NCBI GenBank assembly: GCA_024234395.1
Contig: JACKOH010000001.1
Span: forward strand, 1-64,000
DNA from: Pseudomonadales bacterium
GTDB taxonomy: Bacteria > Pseudomonadota > Gammaproteobacteria > Pseudomonadales > Pseudohongiellaceae
Direction of reading: 5' to 3'
DNA length: 64,000 nucleotides
Below are positions 26,183 through 36,112 of the stretch, piece by piece. The notes under the pieces were generated by a model. It did no database searches and was not told the origin of the DNA. It worked only from the letters and a program-made list of their open reading frames with translations. How positions within the stretch are numbered: the first letter of the stretch is position 1; each line of letters opens with the position of its first letter. The translations under genes and the position numbers were made by a program.

Positions 26183-27253
26183 ATCGATAAGACAATTTTT
26201 ATCAAAGGCGTTGCACTGGAGTACCGTGCCTTCGCGTTTGTCTTTCTTTCCGTATGCCTGATGTTTGCAGATAACCGCTTCGGCTACCTGGAGCAGGCCC
26301 GCTTTGTGCTGGGATATGTGACCACCCCCATTTACTGGGTAGCCGATACACCGACCCGGATTTCATTCTGGATCGACGATGTGCTGGTATCGCGCAGCGA
26401 CCTTATCGAGGAAAACGAGGATCTGAAGTTACAGTTGCTGCTGGTTCGGCAGCAATTGCAACGGCTGGAAACTCTGGAGTCGGAAAACAGGAATCTGCGC
26501 GCCCTGCAGGATTCCGCCCAGGTGATCGAGGGCAAGGTGTTGCCGGCACAGATTATCAATGTGTCGCCGGATCGCCTGTCCCGGCGAATTCTTATCAACA
26601 AGGGCGCCCGCGATGGCGTATTTGTCGGGCAGGCGTTACTGGATGCATATGGCCTGATGGGGCAGGTGGACGAAGTATTGCCCTTGAACAGCTGGGTGCT
26701 GCTGATCACCGATCCTCATCACGTGACTCCGGTCGAGGTAAACCGCAACGGCGAGCGGGCCCTGGCCCGGGGCAGCCGTACCGGAGCCTCCGAGCTGGAA
26801 CTGGAATTCGTTACCCAGACTCAGGACATCACCGCCGGCGATCTGCTGGTAAGCTCGGGAATGGGACAGGTCTTCCCCAAGGACTACCCGGTCGCGGAAG
26901 TCACCAGTGTCTACCAGGATCCCGGACAGCCTTATCTGCTGGTCAAGGCCCGGCCCATGGCGGAGATCGACAGTACCCGCAACGTGATGCTCGTTTTTGA
27001 CAACCAGCATGCACAACCGAAGGCGTTACCTGCGATTCAGCAGCAGTTGCTGGCGCCGAATTCCGGCTCCAAGGGGCAGGAAGGGGAGGGGGCCGAAAGC
27101 CTGGAGGTACCCGTCGATGCTTCGGCCGACCCCGGACAACTCATTCCCGCGGCTGCCGGCAGCCAGTCAGCCGCTGTCGAAGTTGCCGGCGAAGAGCAAC
27201 CGGATAGCGCTTCCGAAATGACTCCCGCTGACAACGCAGTAGCCCGAGAATAG
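26183..27253 (+). CDS. mreC: Rod-shape-determining protein MreC
   Basis: Bitopic MreC scaffold of the elongation machinery. A membrane anchor (AFAFVFLSVCLMFA) is followed by a coiled coil (LIEENEDLKLQLLLVRQQLQRLETLESENRNL) and the beta-rich core with the GDLLVSSGMGQVFPKDYPVAEV motif, then an Ala/Pro/acidic tail. The anchor lies mostly upstream of the first ATG (26261). In that upstream part the frame has no ATG, GTG or TTG before its stop, so translation probably starts at ATC (26183, GAGG 10 nt upstream) or ATT (26195). The exact start is uncertain; the 26261 start would delete the anchor. Confidence 0.88.
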   Translation: MDKTIFIKGVALEYRAFAFVFLSVCLMFADNRFGYLEQARFVLGYVTTPIYWVADTPTRISFWIDDVLVSRSDLIEENEDLKLQLLLVRQQLQRLETLESENRNLRALQDSAQVIEGKVLPAQIINVSPDRLSRRILINKGARDGVFVGQALLDAYGLMGQVDEVLPLNSWVLLITDPHHVTPVEVNRNGERALARGSRTGASELELEFVTQTQDITAGDLLVSSGMGQVFPKDYPVAEVTSVYQDPGQPYLLVKARPMAEIDSTRNVMLVFDNQHAQPKALPAIQQQLLAPNSGSKGQEGEGAESLEVPVDASADPGQLIPAAAGSQSAAVEVAGEEQPDSASEMTPADNAVARE

Positions 27254-27257
27254 CTGC

Positions 27258-27746
27258 ATGAACGGCAGGGCACAGGGCATGTGGGTCATCGTATTGACCT
27301 TTTTTATTGCTTATCTGCTGGCGATCGTGCCGTTTCCGGAGTGGGCCATGGATTACCGGCCCGAGTGGGTGCCCCTGGTGCTCATCTACTGGGTCATGGC
27401 GCTCCCCTACCGGGTCGGGATCGGCACTGCCTGGGTGGCGGGATTGGTGCTGGATATTCTGGAAGGTTCAATTCTGGGTCTGAACGCGCTGGCACTGGTG
27501 ATAATCGCCTACATTACTCTGAGCCTTCATCAGCGCCTGCGTATGTTCACGATCGTGCAGCAAAGCTGGCTGATCATCGCCCTGGTGGGGCTGAACCTGA
27601 TGATCTGCCACTGGTTGCAGCTGGCCACCGGGCAGACCGTGTCTACCAGCCTCATTTTCCTCATGGCCGCACTTACCAGTGCCCTGGTCTGGCCGTTCCT
27701 GTTTCAGATCCTGCGCCAACTGCGTCGTGGTTTTAGCGTAAGATAG
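27258..27746 (+). CDS. mreD: Rod-shape-determining protein MreD
   Basis: A 162-residue protein with five to six membrane helices that works with MreB and MreC. It shows the family's PEWVPLVLIYWVMALPYRVG, GLVLDILEGSILGLNALAL and a C-terminal WPFLFQILRQLRR. It starts 4 bp after mreC and precedes maf by 33 bp. Confidence 0.94.
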   Translation: MNGRAQGMWVIVLTFFIAYLLAIVPFPEWAMDYRPEWVPLVLIYWVMALPYRVGIGTAWVAGLVLDILEGSILGLNALALVIIAYITLSLHQRLRMFTIVQQSWLIIALVGLNLMICHWLQLATGQTVSTSLIFLMAALTSALVWPFLFQILRQLRRGFSVR

Positions 27747-27779
27747 GGGCTCGCATCAGAAAGCAGGGTTTGATCAGCT

Positions 27780-28421
27780 ATGACTAGGCAAAAGCGGCCG
27801 CAAGTCCGCCAGGACGAAATTCTGCTGGCCTCCGCTTCACCACGCCGTCGCGAACTGCTGCGACAGATCGGTGTGCCGTTCCGGGTTGTTGAGCATACCA
27901 TTGACGAGATTGTGTGGGACCAGGAGTTACCGCAGACGCTGGCCCAGCGGCTGGCCCTGGAAAAAGCCTGCAGCGTTCTGGAGCAGCACTCAGACGGGGC
28001 CGATGCTCTGGTGCTGGGTGCCGACACGGTGGTGGTATGCGGAAATCTGATCCTCGGCAAACCAGAAAATCGCGAGGACGCCCTGCGCATGCTGAAACTG
28101 CTGTCGGGGAGGCGACATCTGGTGCATTCGGCGGTGGCGTTGGCCTCACAGGAAAGACAACAGGTTGTCTTATCAACCACGGAAGTGGAATTTCGCCCCC
28201 TGGAAAGTGATGAACTGGAGGCCTACTGGCGCAGCGGTGAACCCCGTGACAAGGCCGGTGCCTATGCGGTGCAGGGACTGGCGGCAGTCTTCGTCAGCAG
28301 CCTGCGGGGCAGTTACAGCGGTGTTATGGGTCTGCCGCTGTTCGAAACGGCGCAATTGCTGAACAGTTTCGGTTTTACCTGCTGGCAGACCCCGCCGACT
28401 CAATCGGCAGGTGCGCAATGA
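27780..28421 (+). CDS. maf: Maf-family nucleotide pyrophosphatase (dTTP/UTP-type)
   Basis: A 213-residue Maf protein. It opens ILLASASPRRRELLRQIG (nucleotide-binding SxSPRR), carries catalytic LGADTVV and GKPENREDALRML, and the DKAGAYAVQG loop. Maf proteins hydrolyse dTTP, UTP or modified nucleotides to monophosphates and pyrophosphate. Its stop overlaps the rng start by 4 bp, as in many gammaproteobacteria. Confidence 0.93.
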   Translation: MTRQKRPQVRQDEILLASASPRRRELLRQIGVPFRVVEHTIDEIVWDQELPQTLAQRLALEKACSVLEQHSDGADALVLGADTVVVCGNLILGKPENREDALRMLKLLSGRRHLVHSAVALASQERQQVVLSTTEVEFRPLESDELEAYWRSGEPRDKAGAYAVQGLAAVFVSSLRGSYSGVMGLPLFETAQLLNSFGFTCWQTPPTQSAGAQ

Positions 28422-29896
28422 GCGAAGAAATCCTTATCAATGTAACCCCCATGGAAACCCGTGTGGCGTTGATTGAGAACGGTCTGCTGCAGGAAATATT
28501 CATAGAACGGCCCGGCAGCCGTGGTCACGTTGGCGATATTTTCCTGGGCCGGGTGGTCAGGGTTATGCCAGGCATGGAAGCGGCCTTTGTCGATATCGGC
28601 CTGGAACGTGCGGCATTCATCCACAACACCGATGTCACTCCGATCGGCCCGGATGGCTTCGAGGTACGGGACGACAGTGCTGCGCCGGTCCAGCAATTAC
28701 TGCGCGACGGCCAGTCAATTGTCGTACAGGTGGCAAAAGACGCCATCTCCAGCAAAGGCGCCAGGTTAACTACCCATCTGACCCTGCCGTCACGCAACCT
28801 GGTCTTCCTGCCGCGCAGCCGTCACATCGGTATATCCCAGCGCCTGGAGGATGAGCAGGAACGGGAGCGCCTGTTGACACTGCTGAACAGTTGCCTGGAA
28901 GAGGAGGGGGTAGCGGAACAGGGCGGATACATAATCCGCACCGCGGCAGAAGGTGCTGACGCCGAGAGTCTGAAATCTGATATCCATTTTCTGCACCGGC
29001 TCTGGGATGCCGTAAAGCGGAGAATCCAGCGCGGTGGTGAGGTCACCACCCTGTATCGTGACGTGCCGGTCTATATGCGCACCATGCGTGACCTGATCAC
29101 CTCCAGCGTGGAAAAGATACGTGTCGATAACGAGGAGTCGTACCTGGAAATCACCCGCTTCATGGAGGAATTCATTCCCGATACTGCTGCCGTGGTCGAG
29201 CTGTACCGCGGTGACCGCCCCATCTTTGATGTCTACGGTGTCGAAGATGAAATCAACCGGGCTCTGAGCCGCAAGGTCAAGCTCAAGTCCGGCGGTGATC
29301 TGGTTATCGATCAGACTGAAGCCATGACCACAATCGACGTCAATACCGGAGGCTATCTGGGCAGCCGCAATCATGCGGAAACGGTGTTAAAGACCAATCT
29401 GGAAGCGGCCAACGCCATCGCCAGGCAACTGCGGGTAAGGAACTTGGGAGGCATCATCATCCTCGATTTCATCGACATGCAGGATGAAGAGCATCAGCGC
29501 CAGGTTCAGCGAATGCTGGCCAAGGCCCTGGAAAAAGACCCGGCCCGCACCACCATCACCGGCATTTCCCAGCTGGGGCTGATTGAAATGACCCGCAAAC
29601 GGACCCGGGAAAGTCTGGGGCAGTTGATGTGCAGCCCCTGCCCGGTGTGTGAAGGGCGCGGTATTCAGAAATCCGCCGAGACCGTCTGCTACGAGATATT
29701 CCGGGAGATCATGCGGGTGGCAAAGGCCTTTGAGAATGACGTGCTGCTGGTGATGGCGTCCCAGCTGGTGGTCGACCGGCTGCTGGACGAGGATTCGGCG
29801 GCCCTCGCCGATCTGGAAGAATTAGTGGGCAAGACGGTCAAGTTTGAAGTGGAACCCATGTATACTCAGGAACAGTTTGATGTAGTCCTGTTTTAG
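28418..29896 (+). CDS. rng: Ribonuclease G
   Basis: A 492-residue RNase E/G-family endonuclease that matures the 16S rRNA 5' end and decays some mRNAs. The S1 domain includes GMEAAFVDIGLERAAFIH; catalytic metal ligands are in TIDVNTGG and ILDFIDM; the zinc-link is CPVCEGRG with a preceding CSP. There is no long degradosome-scaffold tail, so it is RNase G rather than RNase E. Confidence 0.97.
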   Translation: MSEEILINVTPMETRVALIENGLLQEIFIERPGSRGHVGDIFLGRVVRVMPGMEAAFVDIGLERAAFIHNTDVTPIGPDGFEVRDDSAAPVQQLLRDGQSIVVQVAKDAISSKGARLTTHLTLPSRNLVFLPRSRHIGISQRLEDEQERERLLTLLNSCLEEEGVAEQGGYIIRTAAEGADAESLKSDIHFLHRLWDAVKRRIQRGGEVTTLYRDVPVYMRTMRDLITSSVEKIRVDNEESYLEITRFMEEFIPDTAAVVELYRGDRPIFDVYGVEDEINRALSRKVKLKSGGDLVIDQTEAMTTIDVNTGGYLGSRNHAETVLKTNLEAANAIARQLRVRNLGGIIILDFIDMQDEEHQRQVQRMLAKALEKDPARTTITGISQLGLIEMTRKRTRESLGQLMCSPCPVCEGRGIQKSAETVCYEIFREIMRVAKAFENDVLLVMASQLVVDRLLDEDSAALADLEELVGKTVKFEVEPMYTQEQFDVVLF

Positions 29897-30092
29897 CCCC
29901 GCCTGGAAGTGCAAGTGAAATCTGGCGTGAACGAAGTGAATGAAGGTTTCTGGACTATTGCCCGCCGCTATCGTGGGTTCCGCATCACCTCTTCGTTTCA
30001 CCCCATAGCTCGGGAGGTTCCTTAAGTCCCTGTTAAGCCGCCACAACCGATAGTAGTAGCCGTTGCAGTCGGAACCGGGTCCCGTCAACACG

Positions 30093-33000
30093 ATGTCATT
30101 ATCCCCACTCAAATCCCTGGCCCGCTTACTGGTGATGGCATTCGCTGTACTGCTCATCCTGTTCGCGGCCTACCTGAGTATCGGCCGCCATTTCATGCCG
30201 GCTCTGACCGGTTATACCGAGGAACTGGAAGGCTGGCTGAGTGAGGCCCTGGGCGTACCGGTATCGGTGGCTACCTTCGCCGGTTTTTTTGCCGGTGCCA
30301 ATCCCGCTATCGAGATCGAAGGTCTGCAGTTTGACGCCCTGGGCGGCGATACGGTGGGACCGGCCGAGCAGCCCGGCCTGCAGTTCGAGCGGGCCACGCT
30401 GTCACTGGATGTGCTGCAGACGCTGTTACAGCGGCGCCTGGTTCTTGATCAATTTATTATTCAGGGGCTGGATCTCAGTGTCCGGCGCCAGCCATCCGGC
30501 GGCTGGATGCTGTCGGGGATCAGTCTGCAGGGAAGTGGTAACCTGGATGCCGACCTGGTTTACGATACCATTCAGCGGGTCGACCGGGTGGAATTGACCG
30601 ACCTGTCGTTCGAGTTGCAGCTGGACAGCGGTACCAGCAGACATTTCGAGGATGTGCAGGCCGTGATCCAGAATAGCGGCGGCCGTCATTTTATTCATGT
30701 CAACGGTGTTCTGGACGGCAGTGACGAGGAAATTCTCCTTTCTCTGGAGCTGGCTGGCGACTCTCTCGACACTATCGGCGGCACGGTGCATGCCAGTCTT
30801 CCATTGAATGATTATTCCAGTATGGCGGCAGCCGAGCAGTTGCCAGGGGTGGTGCTCGGAAAGCTGGAAGGCGGCGGGCAGGCCTGGTTGACCCTGGAAC
30901 AGGGGGAGCTGCGTTCTGCCGTACTGGATCCCGATTTGCAACGTCTGGAGCTGATACCGACCGGTGGTGAACCATTACTGGTGACGGACCTCTCCGGAAT
31001 TGCCCGGTTCGCACTGGACCCGCAGGTAGCCGGTTGGCAGCTGGCTGCCGACGATCTCAGCTTCGAGCTGGGCGACCTGCGCTGGGAGGCTGCTGACAGT
31101 CTGATTACCTACCGGGCTGGAAGTACGGTGAGAGTCTACGCCGAAACGCTGCGCACCGAAGTCCTGAGCGAAGTCATACTGGCTTCCGGCCGTTCTCCCG
31201 AGCTGCTGACCGAGCGCCTTACCGGACATCGGCCACGGGGCACACTGAGCAACTTTTCACTGGCATATTCGATGCAGGAAACCACCGCCGGAGACCTGTT
31301 TCTGTTTGCGAATCTGGAGGACTTGGCGGTGGACAGCTATCGCAATGCTCCGGCCATGACCGGTATCAATGGTTACCTGGAAATCGACTACGATGCTGAC
31401 CGGCGGGTGGCAAACGGGCTGGCCGAAGTGGATTCGGAAAATTTCTCCATTTTCCTGCCGGGGCTGTTTTCCGAAAGCTGGCATTACACTTCCGTCAATG
31501 GCAAGCTGCGTTTCGAGGTGGAGAGTCAGGACGGATTCCAGTTGCGGCTGTCCAGCAGCCCCATTGTGGCCGAGTCGGATATCGTCGACGGCCGGGCACA
31601 GTTTTCCAGCTTTTACCGGCGTTCGGCGGACGGTGAAGTGGATTCCGATCTCAGTCTGCTGGTAGCTGCGCTGCGAGTCGACGGCAGCAAAAAAACTCCC
31701 TACCTGCCCAGTGCTCCAACCATCAATCCCGGCCTTTACCGGACCATGGAATGGCTGGATAGCGCACTGCTGGACGGCAATGTCTTCGACAGCGGGGTTA
31801 TCTACCGCGGCCCCATTCATCGTGGTGCCTCGGAAGTGCAGCGGGCTTTCCAGGCATTTTTCAATTTCAATCAGGCCGATGTGAATTACATCGCTGCCTG
31901 GCCCGAGCTGAATGACGTGGCCGGATCGGTGGTGGTGGATAATCGCAGTGCCGCGATTCAGGTGCAGTCCGGTCAGACCCTGGGGCTGACCATCGGTCCC
32001 ACCAGTGCTGCGGTACAGGAGGAATCCGGTGGCCGGCTGTGGCTCACTATCGATGGGTCGGCAGCGGGCAGCAGTCAGGCCGGGCTGGATTTTCTCACCA
32101 CCGCCCCCCTGGAAGCAGCCCTTGGCGAAACCATGCTCAACTGGGAAGCCGGCGGTGATGTCGAGGCTGCGGTGGACCTGCGCATCCCACTCAATGGCAC
32201 AACCCGGGAGCCGCAGGTGCTGATCAGTGCCGAAGTGCATGACAACACTCTGCTGCTTCCCGATTACCAGCTGCGGTTCGACGCTATCGACGGGGTGGTG
32301 AATTTCGATTCGGTGGCGGGGTTGCAGGATAGCCACCTCACCACCAGGCTGTTCGATGGTCCGGCCCGGGTAAGCCTTGAATCCCGGCGCACCGAAGCGG
32401 CCGGATTCGAGACCCTGGTGGCACTGCAGGGGGAGGCCACGGCTGCAGCACTGGTCTCGTGGCCGGGCCAGATACGCTTTGCCAGGGCCATTCTGGACCG
32501 TTCGGAAGGCCGGTTTGACTACCAGGCGGAACTGGCTATCCAGCAGGATTTCACCCGTTTGACGCTCAATTCCGACCTCGACGGTCTGGCCATGAACCTG
32601 CCGCAGCCGTTTTTCAAAGCAGCTGCCGATTCGGAGCCGCTGAACCTGCAGATAGATTTTTCCAGGCCGGTAACCCACCTGCAGGGCGTGCTGGGCTCCC
32701 AGCTATCGTTGCGGGTCGATGTAATCGGTCAGGATCTAGACGGCATAGTCTACGTCGGTACCATGCCCGGCATTGCCGATCCCTGGCAGGCCGAAATCGA
32801 CGCACCGGGTCTGGAACTGCGGGGTAACCTGGACGTCCTCAAGGTCAGCGAATGGCTGGATGTGCTGAACAATACCGGAATCGTTACCTCACCATCCCGC
32901 GATCTGACCCAGTGGGTTTCGAGAGTGCGGCTGGGAATCGGGGAACTGGATCTGTTCGGTCAGCAACTGCAGACGGTCAATATCCGCATCGAAGACCTGC

Positions 33001-34094
33001 TGGGGACCGATTACTGGACTGTGGCGCTGGACAGCGAGGCGGTGACCGGTTCCGTGCTCATTCCGTTTGATTCCCGGGAGTACATTGAAGCCTACCTGGC
33101 CTACCTGCGCCTGCCGGGCAGCACCGCTGAGGATAACGCTGCCGGCGGGGAAGCAGCCGCGCAGCCGGTGGATGTGCTGGCCGGGCTGGACCCACGTAAT
33201 TTTCCCCGATTGAAGTTCGCCACCGGCGACCTGAGTATCGGCGCCAGCGACTTCGGTCGTGGCCGTTTCACCCTGACCCCGGAGCCTGACGGTGCCCGCT
33301 TCAGTGACCTGAGTATCGATTTCCGTGGCTTTAAACTGGGCTATGCGGAGGACCAGCCGGAGTTCCTATGGCGCTACGACGGAAGTCAGCATCACAGTTA
33401 CCTGGACGGTGTCATCCTGGCCGACAACCTGGCCGACGTACTGCTGGCCAACGGCTTTGCGGCCAGCCTGGAAAGCAGTGAGGCCCGTTTCGATGCCAGG
33501 CTCGACTGGCCCGGCAGCCCGGCTTTTCTGCAGGCGGAAAAGTTGAACGGGGAAGTGCAGTTGAAAGTCGAGGACGGGCGATTCCTGCAGGGCAGCGGTG
33601 GCCCGGGGGCCCTGAAGCTGATCAGTATTATCAACCTGGACGCCATCATGCGGCGATTGCGGTTCAGTGACGACCTGCTGCGTCGCGGCCTGGCTTACGA
33701 GGAGATTACCGGCAACCTGTCCCTGCGTTCGGGCGTGGTGACCATCAACGATCAGCTGGTTATCACCGGACCCTCCAGTGTTTATCAGATCTCCGGCAAT
33801 ATCGACCTGGGCCAGCAGACCATCGATGGCACCATGTATATTACCCTGCCGCTGAGCAGTAATATTCCCTGGCTCGGCTTGCTGGGCGCCATATCCGGAA
33901 CCCTGAATCCGTCGCTGGCAATCGGGGCCTACCTGTTTGAACGGATATTTGGCGATCAGGTGGATACCCTGACCACCGCCCAGTACCGGCTGCGCGGTCC
34001 CTGGGAAGGGCTGCAACCGGAGCTGGAGCAGGCGTTTGGCACACCGCCGCAAAGCAGCAGGAGCGGAGCCGACCCTGCCAGCCAGGGACAGTGA
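30093..34094 (+). CDS. yhdP: YhdP-family AsmA-like envelope lipid-transport protein
   Basis: About 1333 residues with one N-terminal membrane segment (LLVMAFAVLLILFAAYLS) and a very long periplasmic beta-rich chain. The C-terminal AsmA-like region has GNLSLRSGVVTINDQLVITGPSSVYQISG and INLDAIMRRLRF, as in YhdP. YhdP, TamB and YdbH form redundant bridges that carry phospholipids to the outer membrane in E. coli. I start at 30093 (MSLSPLKS) rather than TTG at 30063. The rng-yhdP-nitrilase order is the pseudomonad one; there is a 196-bp gap after rng. Confidence 0.93.
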   Translation: MSLSPLKSLARLLVMAFAVLLILFAAYLSIGRHFMPALTGYTEELEGWLSEALGVPVSVATFAGFFAGANPAIEIEGLQFDALGGDTVGPAEQPGLQFERATLSLDVLQTLLQRRLVLDQFIIQGLDLSVRRQPSGGWMLSGISLQGSGNLDADLVYDTIQRVDRVELTDLSFELQLDSGTSRHFEDVQAVIQNSGGRHFIHVNGVLDGSDEEILLSLELAGDSLDTIGGTVHASLPLNDYSSMAAAEQLPGVVLGKLEGGGQAWLTLEQGELRSAVLDPDLQRLELIPTGGEPLLVTDLSGIARFALDPQVAGWQLAADDLSFELGDLRWEAADSLITYRAGSTVRVYAETLRTEVLSEVILASGRSPELLTERLTGHRPRGTLSNFSLAYSMQETTAGDLFLFANLEDLAVDSYRNAPAMTGINGYLEIDYDADRRVANGLAEVDSENFSIFLPGLFSESWHYTSVNGKLRFEVESQDGFQLRLSSSPIVAESDIVDGRAQFSSFYRRSADGEVDSDLSLLVAALRVDGSKKTPYLPSAPTINPGLYRTMEWLDSALLDGNVFDSGVIYRGPIHRGASEVQRAFQAFFNFNQADVNYIAAWPELNDVAGSVVVDNRSAAIQVQSGQTLGLTIGPTSAAVQEESGGRLWLTIDGSAAGSSQAGLDFLTTAPLEAALGETMLNWEAGGDVEAAVDLRIPLNGTTREPQVLISAEVHDNTLLLPDYQLRFDAIDGVVNFDSVAGLQDSHLTTRLFDGPARVSLESRRTEAAGFETLVALQGEATAAALVSWPGQIRFARAILDRSEGRFDYQAELAIQQDFTRLTLNSDLDGLAMNLPQPFFKAAADSEPLNLQIDFSRPVTHLQGVLGSQLSLRVDVIGQDLDGIVYVGTMPGIADPWQAEIDAPGLELRGNLDVLKVSEWLDVLNNTGIVTSPSRDLTQWVSRVRLGIGELDLFGQQLQTVNIRIEDLLGTDYWTVALDSEAVTGSVLIPFDSREYIEAYLAYLRLPGSTAEDNAAGGEAAAQPVDVLAGLDPRNFPRLKFATGDLSIGASDFGRGRFTLTPEPDGARFSDLSIDFRGFKLGYAEDQPEFLWRYDGSQHHSYLDGVILADNLADVLLANGFAASLESSEARFDARLDWPGSPAFLQAEKLNGEVQLKVEDGRFLQGSGGPGALKLISIINLDAIMRRLRFSDDLLRRGLAYEEITGNLSLRSGVVTINDQLVITGPSSVYQISGNIDLGQQTIDGTMYITLPLSSNIPWLGLLGAISGTLNPSLAIGAYLFERIFGDQVDTLTTAQYRLRGPWEGLQPELEQAFGTPPQSSRSGADPASQGQ

Positions 34095-34167
34095 ACGTGG
34101 AGCGTAGTTGAGACCGGGATGAGGTCGCCAGTCGCAACAGAGCCCGGAGTTGTTAATTGGAGGAGTC

Positions 34168-35016
34168 ATGAAACATCGAGTCGCAGCCGTGCAGATGGTG
34201 AGCAGCGGCAACATCGACCACAATCTGACGGCCGCCGCCGGACTGATCAGAGCAGCGGTGGAACAGGGTGCCGAACTGGTGCTGCTGCCGGAGAATTTCG
34301 CGGTTCTGGACGGTGGACCGCTGCGGCAGTTTGCCGAGCGGGAGGGGGCTGCTGACACCTTGCTGCAGGGCTTTCTTGCCGGGCAGGCCCGATCCCATGG
34401 GATTACCCTGATCGGCGGGACCATTCCGCTGTTGTCCCGCCCGCCCGCCAGTGATGGCAGCCAGCGCCCTGATCTTGACGATGGCAGGGTACGCCCGGCA
34501 TCGCTGGTTTATGATCCCGAAGGCCGACTGATCGCCCGCTATGACAAGCTGCACCTGTTCGACGTGAAAGTGGCTGACCGGCAGGCCGAATACCTGGAAT
34601 CACGCAGCTTCGAGGCCGGTGACGACCCGGTAATCGCCACTACCCCCCTGGGCCGGGTGGGCCTGACAATCTGCTATGACCTGCGCTTTCCCGAACTGTA
34701 CCGAAAGTTACTCGAGGCAGGAGCCGAAATTCTCACCGTGCCGTCCGCATTCACGCGGACCACCGGGGAAGCACACTGGGAAGTCCTGTTGCGGGCGCGA
34801 GCCATCGAAAACCAGTGCTTCGTGCTGGCTGCCAACCAGGGCGGTGTGCATAATGAGTCCCGGGAAACTTATGGGCATACCATGATCGTGGATCCCTGGG
34901 GCAAGGTGCTGGCCCGGGTGGAGCGGGGAGAAGGTCTGGCAGTGGCGGACCTGGACCTGCAACAGTTGGTCCGTATCCGCCAGGACATGCCCATTGTCAA
35001 TCATCGCCGCCTGTGA
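34168..35016 (+). CDS. Carbon-nitrogen hydrolase (Nit1-like)
   Basis: A 282-residue nitrilase-superfamily amidase with all three catalytic residues: glutamate in LLPENFA, lysine in YDKLHLFDV and cysteine in TICYDLRFPELYRKL. Sequence style matches the Nit1/YbeM group, several of which hydrolyse deaminated glutathione; substrate here is inferred. GGAGGAG lies just before the ATG. It follows yhdP by 73 bp, as in P. aeruginosa. Confidence 0.92.
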   Translation: MKHRVAAVQMVSSGNIDHNLTAAAGLIRAAVEQGAELVLLPENFAVLDGGPLRQFAEREGAADTLLQGFLAGQARSHGITLIGGTIPLLSRPPASDGSQRPDLDDGRVRPASLVYDPEGRLIARYDKLHLFDVKVADRQAEYLESRSFEAGDDPVIATTPLGRVGLTICYDLRFPELYRKLLEAGAEILTVPSAFTRTTGEAHWEVLLRARAIENQCFVLAANQGGVHNESRETYGHTMIVDPWGKVLARVERGEGLAVADLDLQQLVRIRQDMPIVNHRRL

Positions 35017-35034
35017 TCCGGGTGGGGTCGGGAA

Positions 35035-35784
35035 GTGCGTGGTCCGTCAAGCGTGAGAATCAATAAAAGCCTGTTAACCAATCTTCTGGCACTGCTGCTG
35101 GTAGCGGGGAGCTATGTGCTGGGGGAGCCTCTCCGGCCCTATCTTTTCAATACCGGCCTGTTCGCACTTTCCGGCGGCCTCACCAACTGGCTGGCTGTCT
35201 ACATGTTGTTTGAGCGGGTGCCGGGGTTCTATGGGTCCGGGGTCATTCCCCTGCGCTTTGAGGAGTTCAAGCACGCGATTCGCAACCTTATTATGGAACA
35301 GTTCTTCAACCGCAGGAGTCTGGATCGGTTTTTCAAGGATGCCACGGAAATTTCCGATCGCCTGGAGATCGAACTCAAGGCCAGTGTCAGAAAGCTGGAT
35401 CTCGACTCGGTATTCGAGTCGCTGGTGGACGCGGTACTGCGATCATCTCTGGGTGGAATGCTGGGCATGCTGGGCGGGCGCAATGCCCTTGAAAGTCTGC
35501 GCGATCCCTTCAAGGAGAAACTGGAAGATTACTTTCAGGTGTTGTTCGACAAGGCCTCGTTTCGTCATCATCTGCAGGACGCGGTCAAAAACTCGGTGGA
35601 AAGCGAGGCCGTCCTTGGCAAGCTGGAGGCCATGATCGACAGCCGGCTGGAGGAAATGACGCCGCAGCTGGTCAAGCAGATTGTCCAGGATATGATCAGG
35701 GAGCACCTGGGCTGGCTCGTGGTATGGGGTTGTGTGGTCGGAGGGCTGATCGGTCTTGCTTTCAGTGTCCTGGTGACAGTGTGA
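35035..35784 (+). CDS. DUF445 membrane protein
   Basis: 249 residues with an N-terminal hydrophobic segment, the DUF445 signature GGLTNWLAVYMLFERVPG, a long amphipathic helical middle (LDRFFKDATEISDRLEIELK) and a C-terminal membrane helix GWLVVWGCVVGGLIGLAFS. The function is unknown. The start is GTG at 35035 or GTG at 35053. It occupies the position where pseudomonads have tldD, so conserved order ends here. Confidence 0.82.
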   Translation: MRGPSSVRINKSLLTNLLALLLVAGSYVLGEPLRPYLFNTGLFALSGGLTNWLAVYMLFERVPGFYGSGVIPLRFEEFKHAIRNLIMEQFFNRRSLDRFFKDATEISDRLEIELKASVRKLDLDSVFESLVDAVLRSSLGGMLGMLGGRNALESLRDPFKEKLEDYFQVLFDKASFRHHLQDAVKNSVESEAVLGKLEAMIDSRLEEMTPQLVKQIVQDMIREHLGWLVVWGCVVGGLIGLAFSVLVTV

Positions 35785-36112
35785 CTGCTGCCTTGAATAA
35801 TAATGACAACAGGTTAATTTGACTGTTCGTTCACCCATTACCCTGAGTCGATCTGCCAGACGCCAGTTGACAGTGGGTGTCTGTGCCTGCGGGCCGTGTC
35901 GAGCTAAGCTACCGGAATTTCGGGGAAAAATGAGGAGTCTGGTGATCAGTGGGAGTTTATTTTCCATAAATTTGCCGCCCGGGATGTAAATAGCAACTGA
36001 CTGTACTACAATAGCGCCTTTTTAAAATTTGGGTGCGGGCTGCGCTTGGCAGGCCTGTAAAGTCAAACCACGGCAAACGGAACAGTGGTTCCGAAAAGGA
36101 TCAGTATCAGTT
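35785..36112. other. Intergenic region, DUF445 to tetR
   Basis: 328 bases without a supported gene. A possible -10 TACAAT lies at about 36006 with a poor -35. An AT-rich stretch (TTTTTAAAATTT) at about 36018-36029 precedes tetR. I see no palindrome like the one in front of exbD. Confidence 0.4.
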
